Shown here piece after piece: positions 1 to 8,853 of a DNA stretch of 34,808 nt (positions are counted from its first letter, which is position 1; every line of letters begins with the position of its first letter). A program made the translations under genes and the position numbers. The notes below the pieces were generated by a model, which was not told the DNA's origin, made no database searches, and worked only from the letters and a program-made list of their open reading frames with translations. The stretch comes from Bacteroidota bacterium. GTDB taxonomy: Bacteria > Bacteroidota > Bacteroidia > Chitinophagales > LD1. Location of the stretch: NCBI GenBank assembly GCA_947461105.1, contig CANHIG010000011.1, positions 1-34,808 of the forward strand, written 5' to 3'.

Positions 1-2
1 AT

Positions 3-1685
3 TATGTAAATCAATGGAAAATCTGCCATCCTTATCCTGAAGATTTCAGAAACAGTATTTCGCAATTCACTAAAGCAGATTTGAACTGGTTCTTTGATGA
101 GTGGATGGAAACCACAAAGAACATTGACTATAAAATCAAATCAGTAAAAAGAGAAAAGGGAAAAAGTCAATATAGAATTACTATAGAGCGAAAAGGCAGA
201 ATGCAGATGCCGATTGATTTACAGGTGATTTCGAAGAAAGGTTCTGTTTACAACTTTTACATTCCGAATACATGGTTTGAAAAGCAAACAAACGCGACTA
301 CACTTCCAAAATGGTACGGCTGGGATAAACTGCAACCCAAATATTCAGCTACTGTAACCGTTCCGGTTGGAGTAAAAAATGTAATTATTGACCCTTCAGA
401 CAGACTTGCCGACATCAACAATTTCAACAACAGCAAGAAAGGGCACACTGAATTTCATTTCGATTCGCATATTCCTCTGCCACCAAATTCCAAGAAATAC
501 AGGCTGTTTATGCGACCAGACTTATGGTATAATTCTTATGATGGATTTAAAGTTGGTTTTCTGCTTCGCGGAAACTATATGAATGTGAAACACAATTTTG
601 AACTCAATATGTGGGTAAATACACATTTAGTTCAGGGCGGAAATTACAACTACACTGCTAACGAAAAGAAAAAGGCAGGATGGTTTTCTTACAGATTCCG
701 CTACCAAACTTCTATTACTAAATGGGTGAAGAACACGGATTTTTATTTCTACAGCCAGTGGTTAGACGGAGTGGAGATTTACAAAACAGGCTTGCGCAAA
801 AGATTCTCCGATAAACTTTCTGTGGATGGTTATATAAAGCTATTCACGATGTCGCGTAACTACTGGGCTCCATACCTTGTAAACCAAAATGAATGGAGTA
901 CATTTTTTCACAGAAACGGAGCACTCAATTCATCGCTGAATATTGTGCTGCGCTATGTTTTCAGCAAAAGACTTTTCACCGGAGAACTGAACGCGCACCT
1001 GCGCAGTGCCACGCTCTTCAATTCTTCCAACTATCATTATCTCGAGGCGAGTTACAAGCAGGAAACGAGACTGTGGCGTTTTGATTTGCGTACACGATTT
1101 TTTGGAAGAATTGGAACAGGAAATAATCTGCCATCAGAATCAGCATTGTTTTTTGCAGGAGCAAATCCTGAGCAAATGCTCGATAATAAATACATGCGCG
1201 CTGCCGGAATTTTTCCTGAAGCTTGGAGTGGCTTCGGTACGAACATCAATCATCTACATTATGGCGGAGGGCTGAATCTACGTGGCTACAGCGGCTATCT
1301 GATGAGCGAAAAAGATAAAAACGGCAACACCGTTTTTGTGTACAAAGGCAACTCGGGTTGGTCGGTGAATGCTGAACTTGACTTCAACAGAATTGTGCAG
1401 TTTAAGAAGAATAAACTTCGCGAATGGTTTGATCTGAATACTTATGCTTTTGCCGATGCTGGAAGTATTGTTTACAGAAACTCCTCTAACAACAATCAGT
1501 TTTCGCAGGTGCGGTTTGATGCGGGAGCGGGAATAGCACTCACACTGAAAAAGTTCTGGTTCTTACAAAACATAAAACCGCTGACTGTGCGATTCGATAT
1601 GCCGTTCTTTGTTTCTCATTCTCCGAATGTTTCGGGTAAGAATGTGGAATGGAGATGGATGATTGGCATAAACAGGGCGTTTTGA
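3..1685 (+). CDS. M1-type metallopeptidase C-terminal part fused to an Omp85-like outer-membrane barrel (5' end outside window)
   Basis: The frame is open from base 3 with no start codon, so the 5' end lies outside the window; 560 residues are visible. The first ~40 residues (HPYPEDFRNSI, then DLNWFFDEWMETTKNIDYK) match the C-terminal end of the M1 (gluzincin) peptidase catalytic region, followed by a short beta domain with an IDPSDRLADINNFNN segment. The HExxH zinc site must lie upstream and cannot be checked. From about residue 145 the protein is a run of alternating, aromatic-rich strands. It contains LNLRGYSGY (RGY near 1281-1289), like the Omp85 loop-6 (V/I)RG(F/Y) motif, a FADAG strand motif near 1449-1463, and a terminal Phe as in outer-membrane barrels. 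I infer an exported enzyme anchored by, or passing through, its own barrel. A TTG at 81 is the first possible start inside the window, but it falls within the conserved peptidase segment and is not credible. Confidence 0.8.
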   Translation, partial: YVNQWKICHPYPEDFRNSISQFTKADLNWFFDEWMETTKNIDYKIKSVKREKGKSQYRITIERKGRMQMPIDLQVISKKGSVYNFYIPNTWFEKQTNATTLPKWYGWDKLQPKYSATVTVPVGVKNVIIDPSDRLADINNFNNSKKGHTEFHFDSHIPLPPNSKKYRLFMRPDLWYNSYDGFKVGFLLRGNYMNVKHNFELNMWVNTHLVQGGNYNYTANEKKKAGWFSYRFRYQTSITKWVKNTDFYFYSQWLDGVEIYKTGLRKRFSDKLSVDGYIKLFTMSRNYWAPYLVNQNEWSTFFHRNGALNSSLNIVLRYVFSKRLFTGELNAHLRSATLFNSSNYHYLEASYKQETRLWRFDLRTRFFGRIGTGNNLPSESALFFAGANPEQMLDNKYMRAAGIFPEAWSGFGTNINHLHYGGGLNLRGYSGYLMSEKDKNGNTVFVYKGNSGWSVNAELDFNRIVQFKKNKLREWFDLNTYAFADAGSIVYRNSSNNNQFSQVRFDAGAGIALTLKKFWFLQNIKPLTVRFDMPFFVSHSPNVSGKNVEWRWMIGINRAF

Positions 1686-1815
1686 TGTAGGCGATGTGTA
1701 TTGCTGAATATACAAATGCTACGCTGTTCGACTGAAGAATTGCAATTCGCATAGTCTCAGATTATAATCTCTTTAATGATTTAATACCAATTAGACATTG
1801 ATGTTGGCGCTTGTT

Positions 1816-1893
1816 TGTTATTCTGAACGGAGTCTTCGAAGTGAAGAGGCTCTATACAAAAGATGCCTTCCTATCGTCAGCATCACAAAGACT
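1816..1893. repeat. Degenerate intergenic repeat of the 'ATTCTGAACGGAG / TTCGAAG' type
   Basis: The 313-base gap between the two convergent genes has no ORF with coding character. It contains TTATTCTGAACGGAGT, then CTTCGAAGTGAAGAGG, then GATGCCTTCCTATCGTCAGC. These resemble the short inverted repeats (CATTCTGAACGGAGTGAAGAATC and similar) that I know are scattered between genes in many Bacteroidota genomes. The copy is decayed. The identification rests on memory of that repeat family plus a partial look-alike at 33815-33882. Confidence 0.35.
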
Positions 1894-1947
1894 GTTTTTA
1901 AAAGCTAATTGCTATTGCTTTGCAGTAAATCGTGAATGCATATAAAT

Positions 1948-1981
1948 AAAAAAAGCCACGCAATTTACGTGGCTTTTTTTA
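1948..1981. terminator. Bidirectional intrinsic terminator between convergent genes
   Basis: The stem is GCCACG (1955-1960) and CGTGGC (1968-1973), with a 7-nt loop CAATTTA. It is preceded by an A-run and followed by eight T, so it can work on both strands. It lies between the 3' ends of the peptidase-barrel gene (+) and the Asp-box gene (-). Confidence 0.85.
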
Positions 1982-1998
1982 TTTCAAGACTTGAAAAT

Positions 1999-4992
1999 TT
2001 ATTTCGAAATCGTAAACACTCTGCTGAAAGATTTTTTTCCATCTAGTGTTGCGGAAAGCACATAAGTGCCATTGCTTAGATTGGCAACATCCAAATCAAA
2101 CTGACTTTTACCTGCCTGCACATCTCTTATACTTATTTCCTTTACAATCCTTCCCGGCATATCTATGACACGGAAAACAACATTTGCTTTCTTATCTATA
2201 TCAAGCTCAATGTTTCCTTTTTCTTTCATAGGAACAGGGAATAAAGCGAGTTGATTAAAATCAGCAGTTTTTGTTGCATTATCTTTTATTCCTAAGGGAT
2301 TTACATTGCATCCGCCTGACATTAATGTGCTAGATCTCCACATACCTCTTCCGTGAGTTCCCAAATAAAGCATGTAGCAACCATCTTCCAAATAACGTAG
2401 TTGACGAACTGCATAAGTAGGTACTCGCTGTATGCCATCATTTTGTTCTATCCATGTAGCACCTCCATCGCTTGATGCAAAAACACCAATTTCAGTACCA
2501 ACGATGTAATTATTCGGATTGTTTGCATCAATCACACAGTCATACACAGGGACATTTGGTAAGTCTCCGGTAACATTTGTCCAAGTAGTACCACCATTAA
2601 GCGTTCTGTAAACATGCTGTCCTGTGTTTGAAGAAGAATAACCTGCCAAAGAAACAATAACGTGATTTGGATTATTTCTGTCAACATAAAGACCTTGGAT
2701 TGCTCTGCCCGAAACTCCTGATAAAGAAGATTGAGTAGTCTGAGATGGTTGCATTTTATCCCATAAAACAGGCTGAGTTCCTCCTCTCTTAACCAGAGCC
2801 GAATCAAATGGAGTGCTGTTTAGTCCAACAGTTCTGTAAATAGTTGCACCACTTGCATAGTAAACAGTATCACCATTTGCAGTCTGACTTACAGCAGAGA
2901 AAGTTCCTCCTGCTTTGATTCTAAACCATCTAGTGGCACCTCCAAAATCTAAAATGTCTGGTGTCATCCATAGCCCACATGAAGAAGGGAGATAGAATCT
3001 TGATTTCACCCTATCTGCAATCCGAATTTGCTCTCCGGCAAGAAGTGATTGTGGCAATTCTTCCTGAAACTGATATTTCAATCTGCTTTCAACTTTTACT
3101 ATATCTCCGGCATTATAGTCTCTGTCTGCTACAAATGTTACTGAATCAATAGAAGTTCTGGCATTAAAAGTTTCTTCAAGGTAGAAGTTAGAGATGAAGC
3201 CTATGTTGCTATTTGCTGAAGACCCTCCACATCTCGTAGGATTGTTCCCGCCATTAGGATCTATAGCGTTGTCATAGAAATAAGAACCTCCAACGCCTTT
3301 GTTATTTGAACGAACTATATCACCATAGTATACTCCATAGATAAATACATCTTGGTTAATCGTAGATATTTCTGCAAATACACCATCACCACCTCTGATT
3401 GATTTTGCAGCTCTGGTTGAGTTTTGGGTGTAGTTTACATAAGTAGTTCCATTATCCTGATTACCGCATACAACTTCACCTGTAGGACCCGCACCGATAG
3501 AGTAAGCCTGAGTAACAGAGTAGCCTCTATTCTTTGCATAAAAAGGAGGGTTAGGGAAATTGTCGAATGCTTTAGTGGTTTTGAAGATACCTCCATCACA
3601 GCCCACATACATTTCGTTTTTGTTCAAAGTATTGAAAGTAATACAATGAATATCGGGATGAATCCAATTGGAATTTGAAGGGTCACTAAAGTAAATTGTT
3701 GTTAGTTTCCAACCGCTACCGGAACTGTATGAATAAAGCTGAGTGCCACCCATGAAAATCTGATCTTCATCAAATGGATTTACAGCTATCACATTATCAT
3801 ACCAGCCCTGACCACTTGTAGCTCCAAATGGAGCAAAGGTAGATCCTCCAGCACCAATTTTAACCCATGTTTCGCCATGATCTGAAGTTTTATAGCCATG
3901 GAAACCACCTCCCTGATTATCAGCAATTGATAAGTAAGCAACGGCAGGATTAGAGGTTGCCACTGCAATCTCAATTCTCCCTTTACTTTGAGAAAAGTTA
4001 GGAAGAAAAACAGCAGAGCCGGCAGGTGCCGTTTGGTTACTCGAAGTAGGAATAACTTCCCACGTCAACCCGGCATTTGAGGAGCGAATCAGATTACCTC
4101 CAATTCCAACTCCTCCACTTCCTACTGAAGCATATATATACTGACCATCAATACTAAAATCTACATCTGCACATAATGAAAGTATAGCAGGATTTGGACT
4201 AGTTCCATTTTGATTTTTAACTTTTGCTACTATATCACTCCACGATACACCACCATCCGTTGATTCCATGATACCGCCATAAGTTCCGGCTAAGATATGT
4301 TTATCATCATTTGGGTCTATAGCAATTCTATTTACTGCGCTCCACATATTAGAGCTAACATAGGCAGAAGATTGCTTAGTACTTTGTAGATGCTGAATAT
4401 TATTATCACTGATAAGTTTGTATATGCCATTACCAACAGTACCTGAATTGAAACGTGTGCCACCAATTTGTGCTAAGCCTTCACCTGTTCCTATAAAAAT
4501 ATTTCCAGCCTTGTCCTGAGCCATACATGAAACACTGATTATATCAGGTAATGATATCGCAGCCCAAGTATTTCCTGCATCGAGAGATTTCCATAAGCCA
4601 CCACCTACTGCTCCTGCATAGATTGTGTTTCCTGTTGCATCTCTATTGTCAATAACAATAGCTCTGGTTCTTCCGCCAATATTGTTGGGACCTAGCTCTT
4701 GCCATTGTAAATTCAAACCTCCTGATCTGCTGCTGTTTTTTGACTTAAGTATATCAGCCTGGCGAAGCGCTTGCGCAAAATATTCAGGTTTCACTTCTCC
4801 ATTTTCATCTGCAAGAAGACTGTAGCGGTATTGAGCAGCTTCCTTTGCAATAGTGTTTTCTTTAGACTCGTCCTCACTCATTTTATCCAGTAAAAACTCA
4901 TTAACATCACTGTTGCTATAAGCCAAAAAACTCAGAGCACCAAAAGCAAGGGTTATTACAGAGGCAGAAAAAAATACTTTTCTCATGTTCAT
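1999..4992 (-). CDS. Large Asp-box (sortilin/BNR-like beta-propeller) protein with T9SS type A sorting domain
   Basis: This 997-residue secreted protein begins with an N-terminal hydrophobic signal segment (residues ~4-26). The middle is a long beta-propeller region marked by Asp-box motifs: SLDAGNTW (~136), STDGGVSW (~244), SSNAGLTW (~304), TSDHGETW (~369), and two more late ones, TLNGGTTW and SSDGGATW. The last ~75 residues (LFPVPMKEKGNIELDI to a terminal FTISK) form a type A T9SS C-terminal sorting domain. The family is usually annotated as VPS10/sortilin-like or 'glycosyl hydrolase BNR repeat'. Asp boxes are structural, so no enzymatic activity can be assigned. Known T9SS biology implies export across the outer membrane and surface attachment or release. 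It has its own promoter upstream and a terminator downstream, so it is probably monocistronic. Confidence 0.85.
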   Translation of the reverse strand: MNMRKVFFSASVITLAFGALSFLAYSNSDVNEFLLDKMSEDESKENTIAKEAAQYRYSLLADENGEVKPEYFAQALRQADILKSKNSSRSGGLNLQWQELGPNNIGGRTRAIVIDNRDATGNTIYAGAVGGGLWKSLDAGNTWAAISLPDIISVSCMAQDKAGNIFIGTGEGLAQIGGTRFNSGTVGNGIYKLISDNNIQHLQSTKQSSAYVSSNMWSAVNRIAIDPNDDKHILAGTYGGIMESTDGGVSWSDIVAKVKNQNGTSPNPAILSLCADVDFSIDGQYIYASVGSGGVGIGGNLIRSSNAGLTWEVIPTSSNQTAPAGSAVFLPNFSQSKGRIEIAVATSNPAVAYLSIADNQGGGFHGYKTSDHGETWVKIGAGGSTFAPFGATSGQGWYDNVIAVNPFDEDQIFMGGTQLYSYSSGSGWKLTTIYFSDPSNSNWIHPDIHCITFNTLNKNEMYVGCDGGIFKTTKAFDNFPNPPFYAKNRGYSVTQAYSIGAGPTGEVVCGNQDNGTTYVNYTQNSTRAAKSIRGGDGVFAEISTINQDVFIYGVYYGDIVRSNNKGVGGSYFYDNAIDPNGGNNPTRCGGSSANSNIGFISNFYLEETFNARTSIDSVTFVADRDYNAGDIVKVESRLKYQFQEELPQSLLAGEQIRIADRVKSRFYLPSSCGLWMTPDILDFGGATRWFRIKAGGTFSAVSQTANGDTVYYASGATIYRTVGLNSTPFDSALVKRGGTQPVLWDKMQPSQTTQSSLSGVSGRAIQGLYVDRNNPNHVIVSLAGYSSSNTGQHVYRTLNGGTTWTNVTGDLPNVPVYDCVIDANNPNNYIVGTEIGVFASSDGGATWIEQNDGIQRVPTYAVRQLRYLEDGCYMLYLGTHGRGMWRSSTLMSGGCNVNPLGIKDNATKTADFNQLALFPVPMKEKGNIELDIDKKANVVFRVIDMPGRIVKEISIRDVQAGKSQFDLDVANLSNGTYVLSATLDGKKSFSRVFTISK

Positions 4993-5024
4993 ATTAGTTT
5001 AATTATCTCTTTAAATGTTTCATA

Positions 5025-5054
5025 CAAATTTAACGTAAAAAACGAATATTACAA
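5025..5054 (-). promoter_or_regulatory. Bacteroidota-type promoter of the Asp-box T9SS gene
   Basis: On the minus strand the -7 box is TAAATTTG (5032-5025), an exact match to TAnnTTTG. A TTG (5054-5052) lies 19 nt upstream as the -33 element. The predicted transcription start leaves a leader of roughly 30 nt before the ATG at 4992. Confidence 0.6.
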
Positions 5055-5171
5055 GGTGGGTAATAGTCATTTATATGTCAAATCCTGCTTTTTTTAAACA
5101 AGCTGTTAGCATTTTATAAAAACAGTAATAACAAGAACATCGGAAAGTGAAAAAAGGTTTGAATAATCAAA

Positions 5172-5957
5172 CTACCAGCGTTTTCCAAAATGGAATCCCA
5201 AATAAATAGAAGGCTGAATGAAGGAGTTGGCGTCATTATTCACATATATAGGAACTTTCCTGTAAAAAACATCAACTAAAACGCCCACTTCCAGTGCTTT
5301 TACAAAGCGGTCTTTTGTCCCCCAGTCAAAATTAAGCCCTGCTTTCACATGAGCACCAAAAGTTGGAATAATCTGATTCATACCTTTGTAAAATGTAGCG
5401 GCCTGATATATAGAGTCTTTACTTAGAAACCTGTCTTCCACACCATCTCCATTATATTTCACATTTTCTGTCACATAATTTCCTGTAATGGTATCTCTAT
5501 ATTTCACCATTTCTAAATAATATGGCTTCATCAATCCAAAAGAAAAGCCTAGAAATCCAATAAAACTGAGTCTTACCCCATTTTTCTCTGCTTTATCAGC
5601 CAATGCCCGCTCAAAACCGTAACTGAGCCTGATAGCATGAAATCTGTTTTGTAAGCCATAATAGTACTTTCTTCCGCTTTGAATATATCCAGGATTGGTG
5701 GCAATAAGCTTATCCTTGTAGTTGAAAAAATACTGATATTCTGCCTGCACCAAATGGGTCTTGTAAATGTTCTTTATCCAACCTTTGGTAAGATAAAGGC
5801 TAAGTCCGTTTGTCTGAATTTTAATGCCACCGGAAAGCTCATGATTATACAAATAATCTTTCACTGCAAGGCTTCGTGCATCCTTTTTAGATATTTCCTG
5901 AGCTGAAATCCTAAAAATCGAAACGAAAAAAACAGATAGAAATAATATTAACCTCAC
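5172..5957 (-). CDS. Predicted outer-membrane beta-barrel protein of unknown function
   Basis: The 261-residue protein has a clear signal peptide (MRLILFLSVFFVSIFRISAQ, cleavage expected after SAQ). The mature part consists of alternating hydrophobic and aromatic strands and ends PSIYLGFHFGKRW, typical of an outer-membrane barrel. I recognise it only as a conserved hypothetical barrel protein found in Bacteroidota, with no known ligand. The start is GTG at 5957. The overlapping ATG at 5959 is out of frame and meets a stop at once, so GTG is the only start that keeps the whole signal peptide. It diverges from the AIM24-family gene across 135 bp and stands apart from the Asp-box gene, which has its own promoter. 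Confidence 0.75.
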   Translation of the reverse strand: MRLILFLSVFFVSIFRISAQEISKKDARSLAVKDYLYNHELSGGIKIQTNGLSLYLTKGWIKNIYKTHLVQAEYQYFFNYKDKLIATNPGYIQSGRKYYYGLQNRFHAIRLSYGFERALADKAEKNGVRLSFIGFLGFSFGLMKPYYLEMVKYRDTITGNYVTENVKYNGDGVEDRFLSKDSIYQAATFYKGMNQIIPTFGAHVKAGLNFDWGTKDRFVKALEVGVLVDVFYRKVPIYVNNDANSFIQPSIYLGFHFGKRW

Positions 5958-6065
5958 ATGACAAACTTAATTAAAAAATCCTACACTATGCTGACTACAA
6001 AAACGAAATTATTTTAAAAAGGTTGGAATACCCGCTTTATTATTTCTGTATTTGAAGCTTAGACT

Positions 6066-6073
6066 TAGCTTTG
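6066..6073 (+). promoter_or_regulatory. Possible -7 promoter element of the AIM24-family gene
   Basis: TAGCTTTG matches TAnnTTTG exactly and would give a leader of about 16 nt before the ATG at 6093. There is no good TTG at the usual spacing upstream, so support is partial. Confidence 0.4.
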
Positions 6074-6092
6074 CTCCATTAAAACAAAACTT

Positions 6093-6890
6093 ATGAGAAG
6101 CAATCACGAAATAGACTACAGAATATTCGGTGAAGAACTACAATGTGTAGAAATCGAACTTGATCCTCAAGAGACCGTTGTGGCAGAATCAGGTGCATTT
6201 ATGTATATGGAAGATGGGATTCAGATGCAGACAATCTTTGGAGATGGGTCGCAGAACGAGGGTGGTCTTTTAGGAAAATTCCTGTCAGCAGGAAAGAGAT
6301 TGTTAACGGGTGAAAGTCTCTTTATGACTGCATTCACGCATACAGGATCCGGAAAATCAAGGGTGAGCTTTGCCTCTCCATATCCCGGCAAAATAATCCC
6401 TCTGGATCTCTCCGAACTTGGAGGGAAAATAATTTGTCAAAAAGATGCCTTTCTGTGCGCTGCAAAAGGAGTTTCTGTGGGCATTCATTTTCAGAAGAAA
6501 CTAGGCACGGGTCTATTTGGAGGAGAGGGATTTATCATGGAAAAGTTGGAAGGAGATGGAATGGCTTTTGCTCACGCAGGAGGGCACATTATAGAGAAGG
6601 AACTGAAAATTGGAGAAACATTAAGAATAGATACAGGCTGTATCGTTGCATATACTAAGGATGTGGATTTTGATATTCAATTTATCGGAGGTATCAGAAA
6701 TACATTTTTCGGAGGAGAGGGTGTATTTTTTGCTGTGCTAAAAGGCCCCGGGAAAGTTTGGCTTCAAACGCTTCCAATCAGTCGTTTGGCTAGCAGGGTG
6801 CTTTCTTACTCTTCCTCAATGGGTGGAAGAAAAGAAGAGGGTTCTATATTGGGAGGGTTAGGAAATTTGCTTGACGGAGACGGAATGTGA
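6093..6890 (+). CDS. TIGR00266 / AIM24 family protein
   Basis: The 265-residue protein matches the TIGR00266 (AIM24, DUF124) family over its full length. It is a glycine-rich all-beta protein with the family's [10 protein letters not shown] segment near residue 35, [13 protein letters not shown] in the middle, and a Gly/Ser-rich tail ([16 protein letters not shown]). It has no signal peptide, so it is probably cytosolic or membrane-associated. The family fold is a jelly-roll related to the tryptophan RNA-binding attenuator fold. The mitochondrial member AIM24 affects inner-membrane organisation, but bacterial members have no established biochemical role. The ATG at 6093 follows an A-rich leader. 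No terminator is visible before asnB 130 bp downstream, so partial co-transcription is possible. Confidence 0.85.
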   Translation: MRSNHEIDYRIFGEELQCVEIELDPQETVVAESGAFMYMEDGIQMQTIFGDGSQNEGGLLGKFLSAGKRLLTGESLFMTAFTHTGSGKSRVSFASPYPGKIIPLDLSELGGKIICQKDAFLCAAKGVSVGIHFQKKLGTGLFGGEGFIMEKLEGDGMAFAHAGGHIIEKELKIGETLRIDTGCIVAYTKDVDFDIQFIGGIRNTFFGGEGVFFAVLKGPGKVWLQTLPISRLASRVLSYSSSMGGRKEEGSILGGLGNLLDGDGM

Positions 6891-7020
6891 GGTAATAATT
6901 AAGTTTAGATTTTTAAAACCGTAAAGATGAGAGAGATAAATAAATTTACACAAATAAGGATTCTCGCTAAATGTTAGGCTTTTGAAAATTGCTAATTGTG
7001 AGAATTGAAAATTAGAATGG

Positions 7021-8850
7021 ATGTGTGGCATAGCAGGTTTTATTGATTCAAATATTTCAAAAGATAATGGATTTGATCTTTTGGAGAAGATGCTTATGTC
7101 TATAGCTCACCGTGGTCCGGATGCTCGTGGGAAATGGAATGAAGAAAATGTTTTTCTCGGACAAAACAGACTGAGTATCATAGACCTCTCTGAAGCTTCC
7201 AATCAGCCTTTTATTTACGAAGATATTGTCATTACCTTCAATGGTGAGATATATAACTATATTGAAGTTAGAGAAGAATTAATCAAACGAGGACATCATT
7301 TTACTACTCAGGGTGACACTGAAGTGATTTGTGCAGCATACAAAGAGTTCGGAGAGCGTTGTGTGGAGCAATTTATGGGCATGTGGGCATTTGCACTTTG
7401 GGACAAGACTCAAAGAAAACTCTTTTGCTCCAGAGATAGATTCGGCATTAAGCCGTTTTACTATTATTCAAACTCCGTAAATTTCTATTTCGCATCTGAG
7501 TACAAAGCTCTGAAACAGACGCCTTCTTTTTCTGCAGAAATAAATATTGCACAAATTCAAAGAGCACTTGCGCTCAATATTGCTTCCTATAAAGAAGAGA
7601 CTTTTTTTAATAATGTTTTTTTGCTGGAACCTTCCCATAATCTTATTTTCGATGCGAGTGGAATAAAAAAATACCGTTATTGGGATATTGATTTATCCAA
7701 TAAAGAAAATTCCAAGTTGAGTTTTGAAGATAAAAAAACTCAGTTCTACGATTTGTTCGAAAGATCTATCAGGCAGCATAGCAGAAGCGATGTGCCAACT
7801 GGCACATGCCTGAGCGGAGGATTGGATAGCAGTGCCATATCAAGCGTTTTCAGCACATTGTTTCCTCAGCAAAAAATAAAATCTTTTTCAATTTACTATG
7901 ACGGGAAAGGCGAGGTGGATGAACGCCCGTTTGTGAATGAAGTAGTCAATAAATATGAAAATATTGAACCTTATTATTTCTCTCCAACAGACGGTCAAAT
8001 TCATGAAGCCTTTGAGAAAACAGCATATCATGCAGATGTACCTCTTTTAGGTTCTTCTTATATTTCGCAACACTTTCTGATGAAGTTGGCAAAAGAAAAA
8101 GGAGTTACCGTAGTGTTGGATGGACAAGGATCTGATGAATATTTAGGCGGTTATTTACATTCATTTTACAGACTTTTCGCCTCTCAGATTTCGTATTTCC
8201 AGTTTGGAGATTTTGCAAAAACCTATGCAGCGCATTACAACAGAGAGAATTTTGCTGCAAAAAAGAGAGTTGATATTCTCGCCAAAACAGCTGCTTCTTT
8301 GATAATGGATGAAAGTGGCATTTATAATTTAGAGTATAATCAATACAGCTTTTTATTTAAATCAAAAGGCAAGATTGCGTTTACCAAAAAATCAAATAAT
8401 AAAGTTGATGACTTTTTGTATCAATTGATGTTTGAAACTACTTTGCAAACTTTACTGCACTTTGAGGACAGAAATTCCATGTCATTTTCTTTGGAATCCA
8501 GAGTCCCTTTTCTGGACCATAGATTAGTAGAATTTGTTTTTCAACTAAAAGAGGAGGACAAAATTAATCAGAGGGCAGAAACAAAATACATATTGAGAGA
8601 ATCATTGAAAAATGTTTTGCCAAAAGCTGTTTATGAACGTAAGGATAAAAAAGGATTTGTGACACCGGGAGAAGTGAAATGGCTGGATGGTTCGCTAAAA
8701 TATTTACTCGATATTAATTTCAGCAATCTTGATTTTCTGAATGTTGATGCCTTAAAAAAGGAAGTGACACAATATAAAAACGGAGACAAGTCTAATGCGA
8801 AAATGGTATGGAAAATCGCTGCTTTAAATCACTGGATTAATAAATTATAG
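7021..8850 (+). CDS. asnB: Asparagine synthetase B (glutamine-hydrolysing)
   Basis: This cytosolic enzyme makes asparagine from aspartate, ATP and glutamine. At 609 residues it is normal length for the long AsnB form. The start is fixed by chemistry: the ATG at 7021 gives Met-Cys-Gly-Ile-Ala-Gly, and Cys2 is the N-terminal nucleophile of the class II glutaminase domain (residues 1-~205, with AHRGPDARG, FNGEIYNY and DRFGIKPFYY). The synthetase domain carries the pyrophosphate loop SGGLDSS at 265-271 and DGQGSDEYLGGY further on. The DUF421 gene follows after 3 bp. AsnB paralogues often sit near polysaccharide loci and amidate sugars or peptides; the opposing glycan genes to the right make that possible here, but plain asparagine synthesis is the default. 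Confidence 0.93.
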   Translation: MCGIAGFIDSNISKDNGFDLLEKMLMSIAHRGPDARGKWNEENVFLGQNRLSIIDLSEASNQPFIYEDIVITFNGEIYNYIEVREELIKRGHHFTTQGDTEVICAAYKEFGERCVEQFMGMWAFALWDKTQRKLFCSRDRFGIKPFYYYSNSVNFYFASEYKALKQTPSFSAEINIAQIQRALALNIASYKEETFFNNVFLLEPSHNLIFDASGIKKYRYWDIDLSNKENSKLSFEDKKTQFYDLFERSIRQHSRSDVPTGTCLSGGLDSSAISSVFSTLFPQQKIKSFSIYYDGKGEVDERPFVNEVVNKYENIEPYYFSPTDGQIHEAFEKTAYHADVPLLGSSYISQHFLMKLAKEKGVTVVLDGQGSDEYLGGYLHSFYRLFASQISYFQFGDFAKTYAAHYNRENFAAKKRVDILAKTAASLIMDESGIYNLEYNQYSFLFKSKGKIAFTKKSNNKVDDFLYQLMFETTLQTLLHFEDRNSMSFSLESRVPFLDHRLVEFVFQLKEEDKINQRAETKYILRESLKNVLPKAVYERKDKKGFVTPGEVKWLDGSLKYLLDINFSNLDFLNVDALKKEVTQYKNGDKSNAKMVWKIAALNHWINKL

Positions 8851-8853
8851 AAA

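Noticed and set aside
3424-3678. Open frames antisense to the Asp-box gene and similar frames inside other genes
   Set aside because: They are shadows in other frames of clearly conserved genes, with no signal peptide, domain or independent promoter.
5962-5969. Exact TAAGTTTG on the minus strand just before the barrel gene at 5957, implying a leaderless transcript
   Set aside because: There is no TTG at the proper distance (about 19-20 nt upstream), and the predicted start would coincide with the GTG. One exact box in AT-rich DNA is weak evidence.
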